43,893 nucleotides of DNA from JAJDNW01 sp039714495 (GCA_039714495.1 JBDLJD010000015.1:1-43893); one strand, 5' to 3'. Shown: positions 32,547 through 41,874, counted from the stretch's first letter. The notes: generated from the letters alone by a model not told the origin. Numbers and translations are program-made.

Positions 32547-33539
32547 CTATCCACCGATCCCCGACATCTGATCCGCCACATTGGACGCGGCATCACTGCC
32601 GCAGTGATGTGCATCCTGTTTGTATCCGACCGCTTTCTTGAAAATGTCCGCAATGTCATTGTCACTGCATCCTGCCCGGATAGGCCTCTTGACGTCCACC
32701 TGGCGGTCGGACAGCAGGCAGGGCCTGATATGGCCGTCTGCCGTCAATCGCAGGCGATTGCAGGCAGCGCAAAAGTGGCGGCTCATGGGGCGGATAAACC
32801 CGATCTCACCGGGAGATCCCTTAAACCGGAATCTCTCGGCAGGGCCGTCCATCTGGTTTTTCTCGACAGGTACAAGTTTTCCCAGCGTCTCGACCAGTTT
32901 CCTTATTTCAGGCGCCAGAATGGAATCGCCGGCATGTACCCTGGAGTTGCCGATGGGCATGTACTCGATAAAGCGAATATGAAAAGGGTATTCCCGTGAC
33001 AGCCTGGCCATTTCCACGAGTTCCTGGTCATTGTGCCCTTTCAAGACCACGACATTGATCTTTATGGGGCTGAGGCCGGATGCATGGGCGCGCATAATGC
33101 CGCGCCACACCTTATCGAACACATCGTAACCCGTGATGTAGGCAAACTTGTCCCTGTCCAGCGTGTCAAGGCTCACGTTGATCCTTTGGATCCCCGCATC
33201 CTTGATCATGTCCACGTTCTCGTCCAGCAGATATCCATTGGTGGTAAGGGAAATATCCGTCAGGCCATCGATCTTCCCCAGTCTTTTCAGAAAGGTGCCG
33301 ATACCTTTGCGCACCAGGGGTTCCCCGCCGGTCACCCTGACCTTGCGGATACCGATGTCGACCCCGATGTTGACCACCCTCAGAATTTCCCCATACCGCA
33401 TGATATCATCGTGGGGCACCTTGGGGACGATCCCTTTGGGCACGCAATAAATGCAGCGCAGGTTGCACCTGTCGGTGACGGAAATACGCAGGTATTCCAG
33501 TTGCCGGTTGAAATTGTCGGTCAGGACCGTCTTATCCAT
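32547..33539 (-). CDS. moaA: GTP 3',8-cyclase MoaA (molybdenum cofactor)
   Basis: Radical SAM enzyme that rearranges GTP in the first step of molybdopterin synthesis. 330 residues. The SAM cluster is Cys25-X3-Cys29-X2-Cys32 in TDRCNLRCIYC; the GTP-site cluster is Cys257, Cys260 and Cys274 (FCAACNRLRLTADGHIRPC). The C-terminus ends in the conserved Gly-Gly tail needed for activity. The ATG abuts the stop of the upstream gpgS (TGAATG), with GGGGGAA as ribosome site inside gpgS. No other moa/moe gene is nearby. The AOR-family enzyme in this window would be one consumer. Confidence 0.96.
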   Translation of the reverse strand: MDKTVLTDNFNRQLEYLRISVTDRCNLRCIYCVPKGIVPKVPHDDIMRYGEILRVVNIGVDIGIRKVRVTGGEPLVRKGIGTFLKRLGKIDGLTDISLTTNGYLLDENVDMIKDAGIQRINVSLDTLDRDKFAYITGYDVFDKVWRGIMRAHASGLSPIKINVVVLKGHNDQELVEMARLSREYPFHIRFIEYMPIGNSRVHAGDSILAPEIRKLVETLGKLVPVEKNQMDGPAERFRFKGSPGEIGFIRPMSRHFCAACNRLRLTADGHIRPCLLSDRQVDVKRPIRAGCSDNDIADIFKKAVGYKQDAHHCGSDAASNVADQMSGIGG

Positions 33540-34520
33540 TCAGTTCCCCCGTACAAACTTGTCCCTGTAGGCAGGGATTTCGACCATGGGCGGCCGCTCC
33601 AGGCCTTCCATCTTGTAGGTCAAGGGCTGGTATTCATTTTCCACATGGTTGTATTGAATCATCTCGTCAAACATTTGCTTCTTTAAATCGATCAGCCCCA
33701 GTTTGGCTTTGCGGTTGATGAAGGTCTTCATGATAACAAAAGCCATGCGACCAAGGGCCAGGGTTGCCTGGTTGCGGTGGACCCTCCGGTCGAGGTCTGT
33801 CTGGGCAATGACCTCGAGCCCCCACTTTGTGTAGATATCCATAATCATACTGGTTTCCACGCCGTACCCGATGGGAAAAGGAATGTTTTCCAGAATGTTC
33901 CGGAAACCGGCATATTCTCCTGACAGGGGCTGAATTATCTGCGTCAATTCAGGCAGAAACAGCGAAAATAGAGGCCGGATCACCAATTCCGTCACCCGTC
34001 CACCACCCGTGGAACGCATTAGATTTTTCCCAAGGGCAATGGGGCGGTCGTAGAAAGCCTTGACATATTTGATGTGATCGGTCAACAGCAATGGCCCTAA
34101 AAGGCCGTAGGCAAACCGGTGGTGGATATTTTTAATATCAGCGTCCAGGTAGATGATAATATCGCCCCTGGTAATATACAGTCCTTTCCACAGGTTCTCG
34201 CCCTTGCCCATGAAGTGCCCGGTGTCCGGCAGGATGTCTTCCGCCGGGTGAAAGCGCGCCCCATAGGCCTCAGCCGCCTCGCGCGTCCGATCCGTTGACC
34301 CGGAATCGACAACCACGATTTCGTCGATTAAAGGAAAACGGTTCATAAGCTCCGATTTCATGATCAGAATCTCTTTGGCGATGGTCTTCTCTTCATTGAG
34401 GGTCGGCAGGCAGAGGGAAATAGTTAAATGCTTATCCTGCTTGGCATCCACCAGGCGCTCGAGGTCTGCGAAATCGGAATGATGAAAGGTATTGTTTTTC
34501 AGCCATTCATACGCCATCAC
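33540..34520 (-). CDS. gpgS: Glucosyl-3-phosphoglycerate synthase (GT81)
   Basis: GT-A fold glycosyltransferase of 326 residues transferring glucose from an NDP-glucose to 3-phosphoglycerate, first step to glucosylglycerate, a compatible solute. Seen: ISLCLPTLNEEKTI, VVDSGSTDRT, GKGENLWKGL, the metal-binding DAD at 126-128, GRVTELVIRPLFSLFLPEL and QPLSGEYAGFR, all typical of GpgS. The phosphatase GpgP is not adjacent. Overlaps the upstream M20-like gene by 14 bases and abuts moaA, so it is in the long minus-strand operon. Confidence 0.88.
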   Translation of the reverse strand: MMAYEWLKNNTFHHSDFADLERLVDAKQDKHLTISLCLPTLNEEKTIAKEILIMKSELMNRFPLIDEIVVVDSGSTDRTREAAEAYGARFHPAEDILPDTGHFMGKGENLWKGLYITRGDIIIYLDADIKNIHHRFAYGLLGPLLLTDHIKYVKAFYDRPIALGKNLMRSTGGGRVTELVIRPLFSLFLPELTQIIQPLSGEYAGFRNILENIPFPIGYGVETSMIMDIYTKWGLEVIAQTDLDRRVHRNQATLALGRMAFVIMKTFINRKAKLGLIDLKKQMFDEMIQYNHVENEYQPLTYKMEGLERPPMVEIPAYRDKFVRGN

Positions 34521-35667
34521 ACACCCCGCTGTCTATGGCCAGAATCACGCCCAGAATCTGAGCGATACCGCTGAACATCGGATCGATCTCCATGGTGGCG
34601 CCTTCCAGGTGATAGTCTCTTCCGCGGGTGACCCCCAGGGTCACCGCGGGAACATCGTGCGACAGAAAAATGGACAACTCAGACTCGCTGGGCTCGCTCA
34701 CCGGTTTGAGATCGAGTTTGTGCATGGCCGCCACCGCACTCTTTACCAGGGGATGGGCATATCCGATCCTGGATGCGTGCAGGCTGCTGATGGTGTTCAA
34801 TTTTAAATCCACGCGATATTCATGCCCGGCGCCATTGACGATATCCCTTATATCGCCAAAAATGGTCTTCACCATTTGATCGGAATCACTCTGTATTTCA
34901 AATCCCAGCGTTGCGTCATAGGCGATCAGGCCATGCTTATGCCCCCCTGAAATCCTGCCGATGATAACCCGCGACCGCGGTCGTTGTGGAAGGCGCAGCT
35001 TGAGTATCTGATTGATGATTTCATTCAGAATCAGGATGGCATTGGGTTTGAACTGGGGCTCGAATCCGGACTCCATGGGAATGGCGCATTCAATCTCGCC
35101 ACGGATCATTCCGTAGCTGCTGTAATTGAGACGGCCCACTTCCCCGCCCTCGATGCATACCGCCCCCCGTATCGGTGTGGACCAGGTTTTCAAGAGATGT
35201 CGGATACCCTTCAGGTTCCCCCGACCGATGGACTGGATATCACCAGCCAGCACGATATCCGATTCAAATTGCAGCCCCAGAGACTTGAAAATGAATGGCA
35301 GGGAGGCCAGCACGCCGACGCCCACGGCGTTGTCCATGATGCCGGCCCCTTTGATGGTCTCTTCGCTGACCACATAATTGTGGTTCACGTCCTTGTCGAC
35401 GGCCGTGTCCATGTGAGCCACCACAAAAATGGGCGCTTTGTCCTTGGCCGTGCCCCTGATAATGCCGATGGGGTTCTGGTATCCATCTATGGTGCACTCG
35501 TCCACCCCAAAATCGGAAAGCCGGTCCAGAAAAAGCTGAGACCGGGTCTGTTCCTTGAAAGTCGGCGCCGGCTCCTGTCCCAGAAATACAATATTGGTAA
35601 TGATCGTTTCCTTGAGCTTTCTAAGGGTGTGGGCATATTCAGGCAGTTTTTCTAGGTATGTCGGCAT
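34507..35667 (-). CDS. M20-like peptidase-fold protein with altered active site
   Basis: 386 residues resembling M20/PepT-type metallopeptidases. Metal ligands HMD (His85, Asp87), Asp112 (GAGIMDNAVGVG) and a possible Glu173, plus a late His (GRDYHLEGA), are visible. The usual EE pair carrying the catalytic base (PDEEIGRG in PepT) reads DIQSIGRG here, so Gln145-Ser146 replace the two glutamates. It may therefore be inactive as a peptidase or act on another substrate. GGGGAAAA precedes the ATG. Cotranscribed with gpgS (14-base overlap), which suggests a link to that pathway, but no function can be assigned. Confidence 0.75.
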   Translation of the reverse strand: MPTYLEKLPEYAHTLRKLKETIITNIVFLGQEPAPTFKEQTRSQLFLDRLSDFGVDECTIDGYQNPIGIIRGTAKDKAPIFVVAHMDTAVDKDVNHNYVVSEETIKGAGIMDNAVGVGVLASLPFIFKSLGLQFESDIVLAGDIQSIGRGNLKGIRHLLKTWSTPIRGAVCIEGGEVGRLNYSSYGMIRGEIECAIPMESGFEPQFKPNAILILNEIINQILKLRLPQRPRSRVIIGRISGGHKHGLIAYDATLGFEIQSDSDQMVKTIFGDIRDIVNGAGHEYRVDLKLNTISSLHASRIGYAHPLVKSAVAAMHKLDLKPVSEPSESELSIFLSHDVPAVTLGVTRGRDYHLEGATMEIDPMFSGIAQILGVILAIDSGVCDGV

Positions 35668-35712
35668 AACATTTTCCCCGGGCAGAAAATTCTTAATAGG
35701 GTTGGGGTTATG

Positions 35713-37242
35713 TCAGTCTGCTGAGAAATAGTCAACCAGGGCCGCGTACAATCCCGGGATGGTATATTCTCGCGCTACGATATGGACGTCGAATCCAAGC
35801 GATTCGGCCGTCTCGGCCGTAATCGGGCCGATACAGGCGACCGTTGTTTTTTTGATCAGGATGTCGAACTTGTCCGGCGGCAGGAGACGTTTGAAATTCC
35901 TTACCGTCGAAGAACTGGTGAAGGTTAGACAATCGATGTCCCCGCTTTCAAGACGGGAGAGCATGACGTCAACATTATGATGCGCTATTTCCGTGACATA
36001 GGCAATGACTTCGTCCACCCGCGCGCCCATGCGCGTCAATTCCTCCGGAAGGACCGGTCTGGCCCCCCTGGCTCTTGGAAGCAGAATCGTTTTCCCCTCA
36101 ACCGGGATGCCTTCAAAGGCCTTGACAACCGACTCCGCCCTGTAGTTCTCAGGAATGATGTCACATTTGATCCCGAAATCCATAAGCCGCTGGGCGGTCG
36201 CCGGTCCGATGGCGGCCACGCGGATATGTTGCAGCGACCGGGAATCCCTGTCTGCCGCAAAAAGCCGTTCAAAAAAGAAACTCACACCGTTGACACTGGT
36301 GAAAATAAGCCAGTCATAATCGGATATCTGGATGATGGATTTGTCCAAGGCATCCCAGCTTGGCGGAGGCACAACATCGATGGTGGGGCACTCCAGGCAT
36401 TCCGCCCCGGCGGCTGACAGCATCTTGAGAAAACCGCTGGCCTGTTTGCGGGCCCTGGTCACCACGATCTGTTTACCCAGCAAAGGCCGTTTCTCGAACC
36501 ATTTCATCCGCTCCCGCAACCCCACGACATCGCCGATGACAATCAGAGCCGGCGGCTTCATTCCGGCATTTTCCGCTTCTGCGTTGATGGTTCCAAGTGT
36601 ACCCGCGACCGTCCGCTGACGCGGGGTCGTACCCCACCCCACCAGAGCCACGGGCTTTTCCGGCGCCATTCCGTGCTGCATGAGCCGGGCAGTGATATGC
36701 TTCAGGTTTTTTACCCCCATGAAAAAAACCAGGGTACCAATGCCCGATGCCAGCGCATGCCAGTCAATATTCGATGATCCTTTCTGCGGATCTTCATGCC
36801 CGGTCACGAAAGCGACGGTGGATGTGAATTTTCGGTGTGTCAAAGGGATGCCAGCATAAGCCGGGGCGGCCACCGCCGAGGTCACCCCGGGCACCACCTC
36901 GAAGGCGATGCCGGCATCGATGAGCACTTCCACCTCTTCACCGCCCCGGCCGAAAATAAAGGGGTCGCCCCCCTTGAGCCGGGCAACTACCAGCCCCTTA
37001 TTGGCTTTTTCCACCAGCAGCGCATTGATGCCGTCCTGGGCAAGGGTATGGTCACCCCCTTTTTTACCTACATATATCAGCTCGGCATCTTCGCCGGCAT
37101 ACCCTAAAAGCGCGGGAGCCGCCAGGTAATCATACACAACGACATCCGCCTGTTCTATACACTCTTTGCCCTTGAGGGTGATCAGCCCCGGATCACCGGG
37201 CCCCGCACCCACTAAATAGACTTTGCCTCGTATCTCGGTCAT
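35713..37242 (-). CDS. cobA-hemD: Fused uroporphyrinogen-III C-methyltransferase / uroporphyrinogen-III synthase
   Basis: Bifunctional tetrapyrrole enzyme, 509 residues. Residues 1 to about 245 are SUMT: VYLVGAGPGDPGLITLKG, YVGKKGG, ARLKGGDPFIFGRGGEE, VVPGVTSA and PLTHR. Residues about 255-509 are uroporphyrinogen-III synthase (KQIVVTRARKQASGF..., IFTSVNGVSFFF, LTFTSSSTVRNF, ACIGPITAETAESLG). Together they cyclise hydroxymethylbilane to uroporphyrinogen III and methylate it to precorrin-2, the branch to siroheme, cobalamin and, in sulfate reducers, heme via siroheme. ATGA overlap with hemC, whose product it uses. Confidence 0.95.
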   Translation of the reverse strand: MTEIRGKVYLVGAGPGDPGLITLKGKECIEQADVVVYDYLAAPALLGYAGEDAELIYVGKKGGDHTLAQDGINALLVEKANKGLVVARLKGGDPFIFGRGGEEVEVLIDAGIAFEVVPGVTSAVAAPAYAGIPLTHRKFTSTVAFVTGHEDPQKGSSNIDWHALASGIGTLVFFMGVKNLKHITARLMQHGMAPEKPVALVGWGTTPRQRTVAGTLGTINAEAENAGMKPPALIVIGDVVGLRERMKWFEKRPLLGKQIVVTRARKQASGFLKMLSAAGAECLECPTIDVVPPPSWDALDKSIIQISDYDWLIFTSVNGVSFFFERLFAADRDSRSLQHIRVAAIGPATAQRLMDFGIKCDIIPENYRAESVVKAFEGIPVEGKTILLPRARGARPVLPEELTRMGARVDEVIAYVTEIAHHNVDVMLSRLESGDIDCLTFTSSSTVRNFKRLLPPDKFDILIKKTTVACIGPITAETAESLGFDVHIVAREYTIPGLYAALVDYFSAD

Positions 37243-38168
37243 GCGTCTCCCTGAAGCCTTTCAAGAATCCGGCCCGCTCCCATATCTATAAGACGGTCGG
37301 CCAGCTCAATGCCGATACTTTCCGTATCATCAACCGAACCCTCGACATTTTCCCGAATAACACGCGATCCGTCGACCTCCGCCACCAGGCCTTCCAAACG
37401 GTACTGCCCTTCCTTCATTTTGCCGTGGGCCGCAATGGGTACCTGACAACTGCCGCCCATCCTGAGCAGAAAGGCCCGCTCACCCAACACCACCCGGCGG
37501 GTTTCCCCATGATCAAGGGCAGCCACCACCGGACCTGTATGGGCGTCCTTTTCACGAATTTCTATGCACAACGCTCCCTGACCGGCCGCGGGAAGCATCA
37601 CGTCATCCCCAAAGTTATCGGAAATTCGGTGGGCAAGTCCCAGGCGTTTTACACCGGCCGCTGCCAGCACGATGGCGTCCATTTCCCCGGCATCCAGCTT
37701 CCGCAGTCGGGTGTCCAGGTTGCCCCGCAAAGGATAAATGGACAGATCGGGCCTTATGGTAAGAAGCTGCGCAGCCCGTCGCAAACTGCTGGTGCCGACG
37801 GAAGCCCCCTTTTCCAGACCGGACAGTGGTTTGTCGTTCCTGGAAATCAACACATCGTTCGGAGCTTCCCGCTCTGGGATGGCGCCGATGCAAAGCCCTT
37901 CAGGAAGCTCGGCCGGCATATCCTTCATGCTGTGAACGGCCAGGTCGATCCTTCGGGCCAGCAAGGCCTCCTCAATTTCCTTCACAAATAAACCTTTGCC
38001 ACCGACCTTGGCCAACGGCACGTCCAGGATTTTATCCCCTTTGGTTTTGATGATGGCAATGTCCACCTCGAGTCCGTTGTTCCCTGTCATCAGGGCGTCC
38101 TTGACCCAATGCGCCTGCCACAATGCCAGTTTGCTGCCCCGGGTGCCTATGATTACGCGTCCCGGCAT
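37239..38168 (-). CDS. hemC: Porphobilinogen deaminase
   Basis: Hydroxymethylbilane synthase: condenses four porphobilinogens. 309 residues from the ATG at 38168. RVIIGTRGSKLALWQA, KGLFVKEIEEALL, DLAVHSMKDMP, GTSSLRRAAQL and the dipyrromethane cofactor cysteine Cys241 (GGSCQVPIAAHG) are all present. The start overlaps the stop of the upstream zinc-ribbon gene by one base (TGATG), so translation is coupled. The frame is open 12 codons farther upstream, but that is the upstream gene's region. Confidence 0.96.
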   Translation of the reverse strand: MPGRVIIGTRGSKLALWQAHWVKDALMTGNNGLEVDIAIIKTKGDKILDVPLAKVGGKGLFVKEIEEALLARRIDLAVHSMKDMPAELPEGLCIGAIPEREAPNDVLISRNDKPLSGLEKGASVGTSSLRRAAQLLTIRPDLSIYPLRGNLDTRLRKLDAGEMDAIVLAAAGVKRLGLAHRISDNFGDDVMLPAAGQGALCIEIREKDAHTGPVVAALDHGETRRVVLGERAFLLRMGGSCQVPIAAHGKMKEGQYRLEGLVAEVDGSRVIRENVEGSVDDTESIGIELADRLIDMGAGRILERLQGDA

Positions 38169-38398
38169 CAGGACCCGCACCCCGCACAACTGGATGCGGT
38201 GCATCCGCCGCAGGCCGAAGCACCCGCCGAAGCACCGACGGTTTCACCGCCGCTCCCTTTACTGACAAATCCGCAGGCCGACATCAGCCGGCACACATCC
38301 TCACTGTTGCAGGCAGGACAGTCAGGTTCTTCACTACCAAACACCAGCTGTTCGAAATCCTGCCCGCATGCCTTGCAATGGTATTCATAAATGGGCAT
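38168..38398 (-). CDS. FmdB-family zinc-ribbon protein
   Basis: 76-residue putative regulatory protein of the FmdB/CxxC-CxxC family. MPIYEYHCKACG carries Cys8 and Cys11, matched by Cys27-X2-Cys30 (DCPAC) for one zinc. After about residue 50 a Gly/Ala/Ser/Cys-rich tail (ACGGCTASSCAGCGS) adds four cysteines, common in this family. Start chosen at the conserved MPIYEY, with AAGGAAA upstream; it overlaps the end of the TPR gene by 14 bases. Function of the family is unproven. Confidence 0.85.
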   Translation of the reverse strand: MPIYEYHCKACGQDFEQLVFGSEEPDCPACNSEDVCRLMSACGFVSKGSGGETVGASAGASACGGCTASSCAGCGS

Positions 38399-39758
38399 AT
38401 TTTTTTCCTTTTTCTTTTTCCATTTCCGTTTTAATCGCTGCAATACTTTCCGCGGCATCATACCCGAACGTCTGCGCCTTCTCGAACATGTCCAACGCTC
38501 TGTTCATCTTCCCATGCTTTTGCAGCACGTTCCCCAAGCGGTAAAGGTGCAGGCAGTTTTCCGGCGCAAGTTCGACGCTTTTTTCACAGAACAGCAGCGA
38601 TATCTCCGGATTTTCACCCTTTTCATCATAGAGCAGGCCCAGAGCCGAAAGCGCGCCCGCGTCATTCGGATTGCGTTTTACGGCAGCTTCGTAGGCCCTG
38701 GTGGCCTTTTCCGGTTTCCCTGTTTCACGGTAGCACTCACCCATAAAAAAATACCCCACGCCGGAATCCGGGTTCAACTGAAGGGCCTTTTCCAGAAACG
38801 GCTGGCCCTCTTCCGGGCGGCCCGCCTCCACCAGCAGTTTTCCTGTATGAAAAGAGACTTCAAAAAGATTGCCGTCCAGTTCATGGGCCTTCAGAAAATA
38901 GGCCAGGGCACCCTCGGTATCATTCAGGATCGACTTGGAATAGCCGGCATTATGCAGGGCCATCACATTATCAGGATTCAGGTTTATCGCTTTCTCAAAT
39001 GCCTCGAGTGCCTTGTGCTGGTCGCCCTGCACACCGTAACAGACCCCCAGACTGTTGTGGAGGTTCTCTTCCCCGGGGTCGATTTCAAGCCCCCTTTCAA
39101 ACTCTTTGGCAGCAGCAGCCACATCTCCCCCCTGGTACAGGGCATCGCCGCTGATGTTCAGGCTCACCGCATCAAATGCAACAACACTTCCCGGGCCAAA
39201 AAAAGATGCATGCACAAGCGCCTTGTGGGCATTTTCAACGATCTTTTCCCGGCCATAGTCCAGCATGGGATAGATGGCCGCACCGATGGAAACACTGCCG
39301 TTGTTCAGGCAGCCGACCTGTTGTTGAATTTCCTGGGAAACCGCCAGACTGGTTTTTATATCGGAACCGGGCAGACAACAGCCGAACATCTCGCCTTCTA
39401 TCTCTCCCCACACCCCCTTTTCGCGACGGCAGACATCCTCGACAATCCGGACGATGTTCTCTTTGTGGCGCATCCCGTCGTCATGGTCCTGGTGTTTTTC
39501 TTCCCTACTCAGGAAATCCGTCTTGACCACCAGCAACCCGAATCGCCTGACATTTGTCGTCTCTTTTTTCAGCCGGCGCAAAAAGTTATCGTCACCCACG
39601 TGCGGGCCTGCTGGCAGAAGCCCGGCCTGTTCGATGGATTCAGCCTCAGACGTATGCCCAAATGTGCTGCGCCGCCCCATCCGTTCCAGCAGAAATTCAC
39701 AGTCGGTGTCTGGTTCAGTGATGGTCTCTTGATCAGGATTATTTTTGTTGGGATTCAT
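38385..39758 (-). CDS. TPR protein with degenerate GGDEF-like N-terminal domain
   Basis: 457 residues, cytoplasmic. About residues 55-195 look like a diguanylate-cyclase fold lacking the active-site signature: only its last part is convincing (GSVSIGAAIYPMLDYGREKIVENAHKALVHASFFGPGSVVAFD). From about 205 to 445 come at least six tetratricopeptide repeats (for example DALYQGGDVAAAAKEFERGLEIDP, NSLGVCYGVQGDQHKALEAFEKAINLNP). Likely a protein-interaction scaffold with a non-catalytic nucleotide-sensor-like domain. Between selA (41-base gap) and the zinc-ribbon gene (overlap). Confidence 0.78.
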   Translation of the reverse strand: MNPNKNNPDQETITEPDTDCEFLLERMGRRSTFGHTSEAESIEQAGLLPAGPHVGDDNFLRRLKKETTNVRRFGLLVVKTDFLSREEKHQDHDDGMRHKENIVRIVEDVCRREKGVWGEIEGEMFGCCLPGSDIKTSLAVSQEIQQQVGCLNNGSVSIGAAIYPMLDYGREKIVENAHKALVHASFFGPGSVVAFDAVSLNISGDALYQGGDVAAAAKEFERGLEIDPGEENLHNSLGVCYGVQGDQHKALEAFEKAINLNPDNVMALHNAGYSKSILNDTEGALAYFLKAHELDGNLFEVSFHTGKLLVEAGRPEEGQPFLEKALQLNPDSGVGYFFMGECYRETGKPEKATRAYEAAVKRNPNDAGALSALGLLYDEKGENPEISLLFCEKSVELAPENCLHLYRLGNVLQKHGKMNRALDMFEKAQTFGYDAAESIAAIKTEMEKEKGKKYAHL

Positions 39759-39799
39759 CGTCTTGTTACTCGGGCCTTCCTAAAAAAGCATGATAAAAT

Positions 39800-41227
39800 T
39801 CAGTCTGCAGGGGACTGCAGGATGGATTCAAAAGCATGGATGATGATGTCGAACTCGCTTTCCGCGATGGTCCTCACATCCATAATGAAACGGTCCTCTT
39901 CTATACGGCCGATGATCGGAGGCCGCCCGCCTCTGAGTTGCCGTTCCACCCGGTTGACGGAGATGGAATTCACCTTTACCCGCACGCAGAATGTGGGCAG
40001 ATCCGCCAGCGGCATGGAACCGCCCCCTGCCCGTGAAAAACCTGGGGCGACATCCACCGTCATGCGCCCTTCCCCCGCCTTTCCAAGCATGGCGCACAGG
40101 CGTCCGGCTTTTTCCTCCAGCACCTCCACCGCCGTGGTGAGCATATTGAGGGTAGGAATTTCTTCCATGGCACGCTTTTCATCACGATACAGGCGCAGCG
40201 TACTTTCCATGGCCGCCAGCGTAAGCTTGTCGATTCGCAGCGCCCGCGTAAGCGGGTTCTGCTTTATCTTTTCGAGGATATCCCTGGAACCGGCAATTAT
40301 TCCGGCCTGGGGACCACCCAGCAGTTTATCACCGCTGAAGGTTACCACATCCACACCGGAAGCCACGGACTCCTGAACGGTCGGTTCCCTGGTCAAGTCG
40401 TATTTGGAAAAATCGACAAAGGTTCCGCTGCCCAGGTCCTCCATCACCGGAAGCCGGTATTTTTCCCCCAGCGCCACCATTTCCTCGAGAGAGACACTTT
40501 TTGTAAATCCCACAAGACCGTAATTACTGGTGTGCACCTTAAGCAACAGGCCGGCATCATTGTCCACCGCCCTTTCATAATCCCCGACATGGGTCCGGTT
40601 CGTCGTGCCGACCTCGGTCATCAGAGCGCCGCTCTTTGCCATTACATCGGGAATCCGGAACGAACCGCCTATTTCCACGAGTTCTCCTCTGGAAACGATT
40701 ACCTTTTTTCCTCTGGCAATGGTATCCAGGCAAAGCAGTACCGCCCCGGCATTGTTGTTCACAACCATGGCCGCTTCCGCACCGCTTATTTCACAGATCA
40801 GGTCTTGCACCGCACTGTACCGCGATCCCCTTTTGCCGACGTCGAGATCGAACTCGAGGTTGGAATACCCCGCGCCGATGGTTTGTATGTTTTCCAGGGC
40901 AGCCGCCGCCAGACGGGACCGGCCGAGGTTGGTGTGGACCACCACCCCGGTGGCATTGACCAGAAATCGCAGATTGTGCTGCATGCGCCGGTCTGCACAC
41001 TGCCTGGTCCGCGCCATGACCTGATCTTCGTCTAAAACCGCATCTTCATCCAAAAGATCGCCGCTCAAGATTTCCGAGCGCAAAGCGTCTATCGCCTCCC
41101 TTGCGCTGGCGGTCCTGACCGATCGTGGAACGTCGGCAAACCAGGAATCCGTTTTCATGCGTTCGAGCAGATGATCGACACCGGGAAGCGTTCTCAACAA
41201 CCGTGTCCTCAATTCTTGCTCAGTCAT
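39800..41227 (-). CDS. selA: L-seryl-tRNA(Sec) selenium transferase
   Basis: PLP enzyme that converts seryl-tRNA(Sec) to selenocysteinyl-tRNA(Sec) with selenophosphate. 475 residues, family length. Signature NATGVVVHTNLGRS, EFDLDVGKRGSR, VVNNNAGAVLL, and the PLP lysine 301 in FSGDKLLGGPQAG are visible. Implies that this genome decodes UGA as selenocysteine. selB, which commonly follows selA, is not downstream here, and selC and selD are not in the window. First gene of the long minus-strand run. Confidence 0.96.
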   Translation of the reverse strand: MTEQELRTRLLRTLPGVDHLLERMKTDSWFADVPRSVRTASAREAIDALRSEILSGDLLDEDAVLDEDQVMARTRQCADRRMQHNLRFLVNATGVVVHTNLGRSRLAAAALENIQTIGAGYSNLEFDLDVGKRGSRYSAVQDLICEISGAEAAMVVNNNAGAVLLCLDTIARGKKVIVSRGELVEIGGSFRIPDVMAKSGALMTEVGTTNRTHVGDYERAVDNDAGLLLKVHTSNYGLVGFTKSVSLEEMVALGEKYRLPVMEDLGSGTFVDFSKYDLTREPTVQESVASGVDVVTFSGDKLLGGPQAGIIAGSRDILEKIKQNPLTRALRIDKLTLAAMESTLRLYRDEKRAMEEIPTLNMLTTAVEVLEEKAGRLCAMLGKAGEGRMTVDVAPGFSRAGGGSMPLADLPTFCVRVKVNSISVNRVERQLRGGRPPIIGRIEEDRFIMDVRTIAESEFDIIIHAFESILQSPAD

Positions 41228-41874
41228 GCGTCAAATCCTTATTATCGCCGGTTTGTGGAAAATCATCACCCATCATGCCCAATTGAGCATTAACTAACTG
41301 TAAACGTTATATCTTATATCTCGATTATCCTAATATCAACTATTTTTTTACCTCCGCAGCACGCCGGCGTCTTCATCAGTGATGCGCATTCGCCGGATTG
41401 TCAGGGTGTTATGGTTGAATCCCGCCTGTAAAAGTGTTATCAGCCTTACATTAGAAACATTTTGATACGCACGAGTGATCATTGGACAATTAGAACCATC
41501 GGTCTGATATAAAGGCGTTACAAGTCGAGGCCTGTCTCTATAGCGTTTGGCAGAATACCGTTCCAAAATTAAATCTGTTGTAAGTCATATTTTACATTTA
41601 ATGACATCAAAGGCGTTCAACTCCAAACGCTATTCAAATTGCTTTTAGACTTGAGTTACTTGGGTATGGTGAAAACATTTAGATTTAACTACCTATTATT
41701 TCATTAAATAGGGATATATTGTATTCAGTTTTAAGATTTTCCATAGAAAATCTGTTGAATAGCGGTTGTCATCTTTCTGGACAATTTGACTTCTTAGACA
41801 AACCATGTCTGATGTGAAACCTAATTTTTATCGGAATATAATTATGACAACCGGTATAATGAATTGGAGGTATC
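41228..41874. other. Gene-free AT-rich intergenic region between selA and rfbB
   Basis: 647 bases with no convincing gene. A 72-codon frame on the minus strand (41348-41566) has no recognisable family sequence. The region is distinctly richer in A and T than its flanks and should hold the divergent promoters of the selA operon and rfbB. TATAAT occurs at 41837-41842 and again at 41855-41860, the second too near the start to leave room for the ribosome site. No -35 box of good quality was found. Could also hold a small RNA that I cannot recognise. Confidence 0.5.

Noticed and set aside
38391..40376. 661-codon plus-strand frame opposite the TPR gene and selA
   Set aside because: Entirely antisense to two well-supported genes; sequence has no domain-like pattern.
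41348..41566. 72-codon minus-strand frame between selA and rfbB
   Set aside because: No recognisable motif, poor start context and AT-rich unusual composition; more likely a chance frame.
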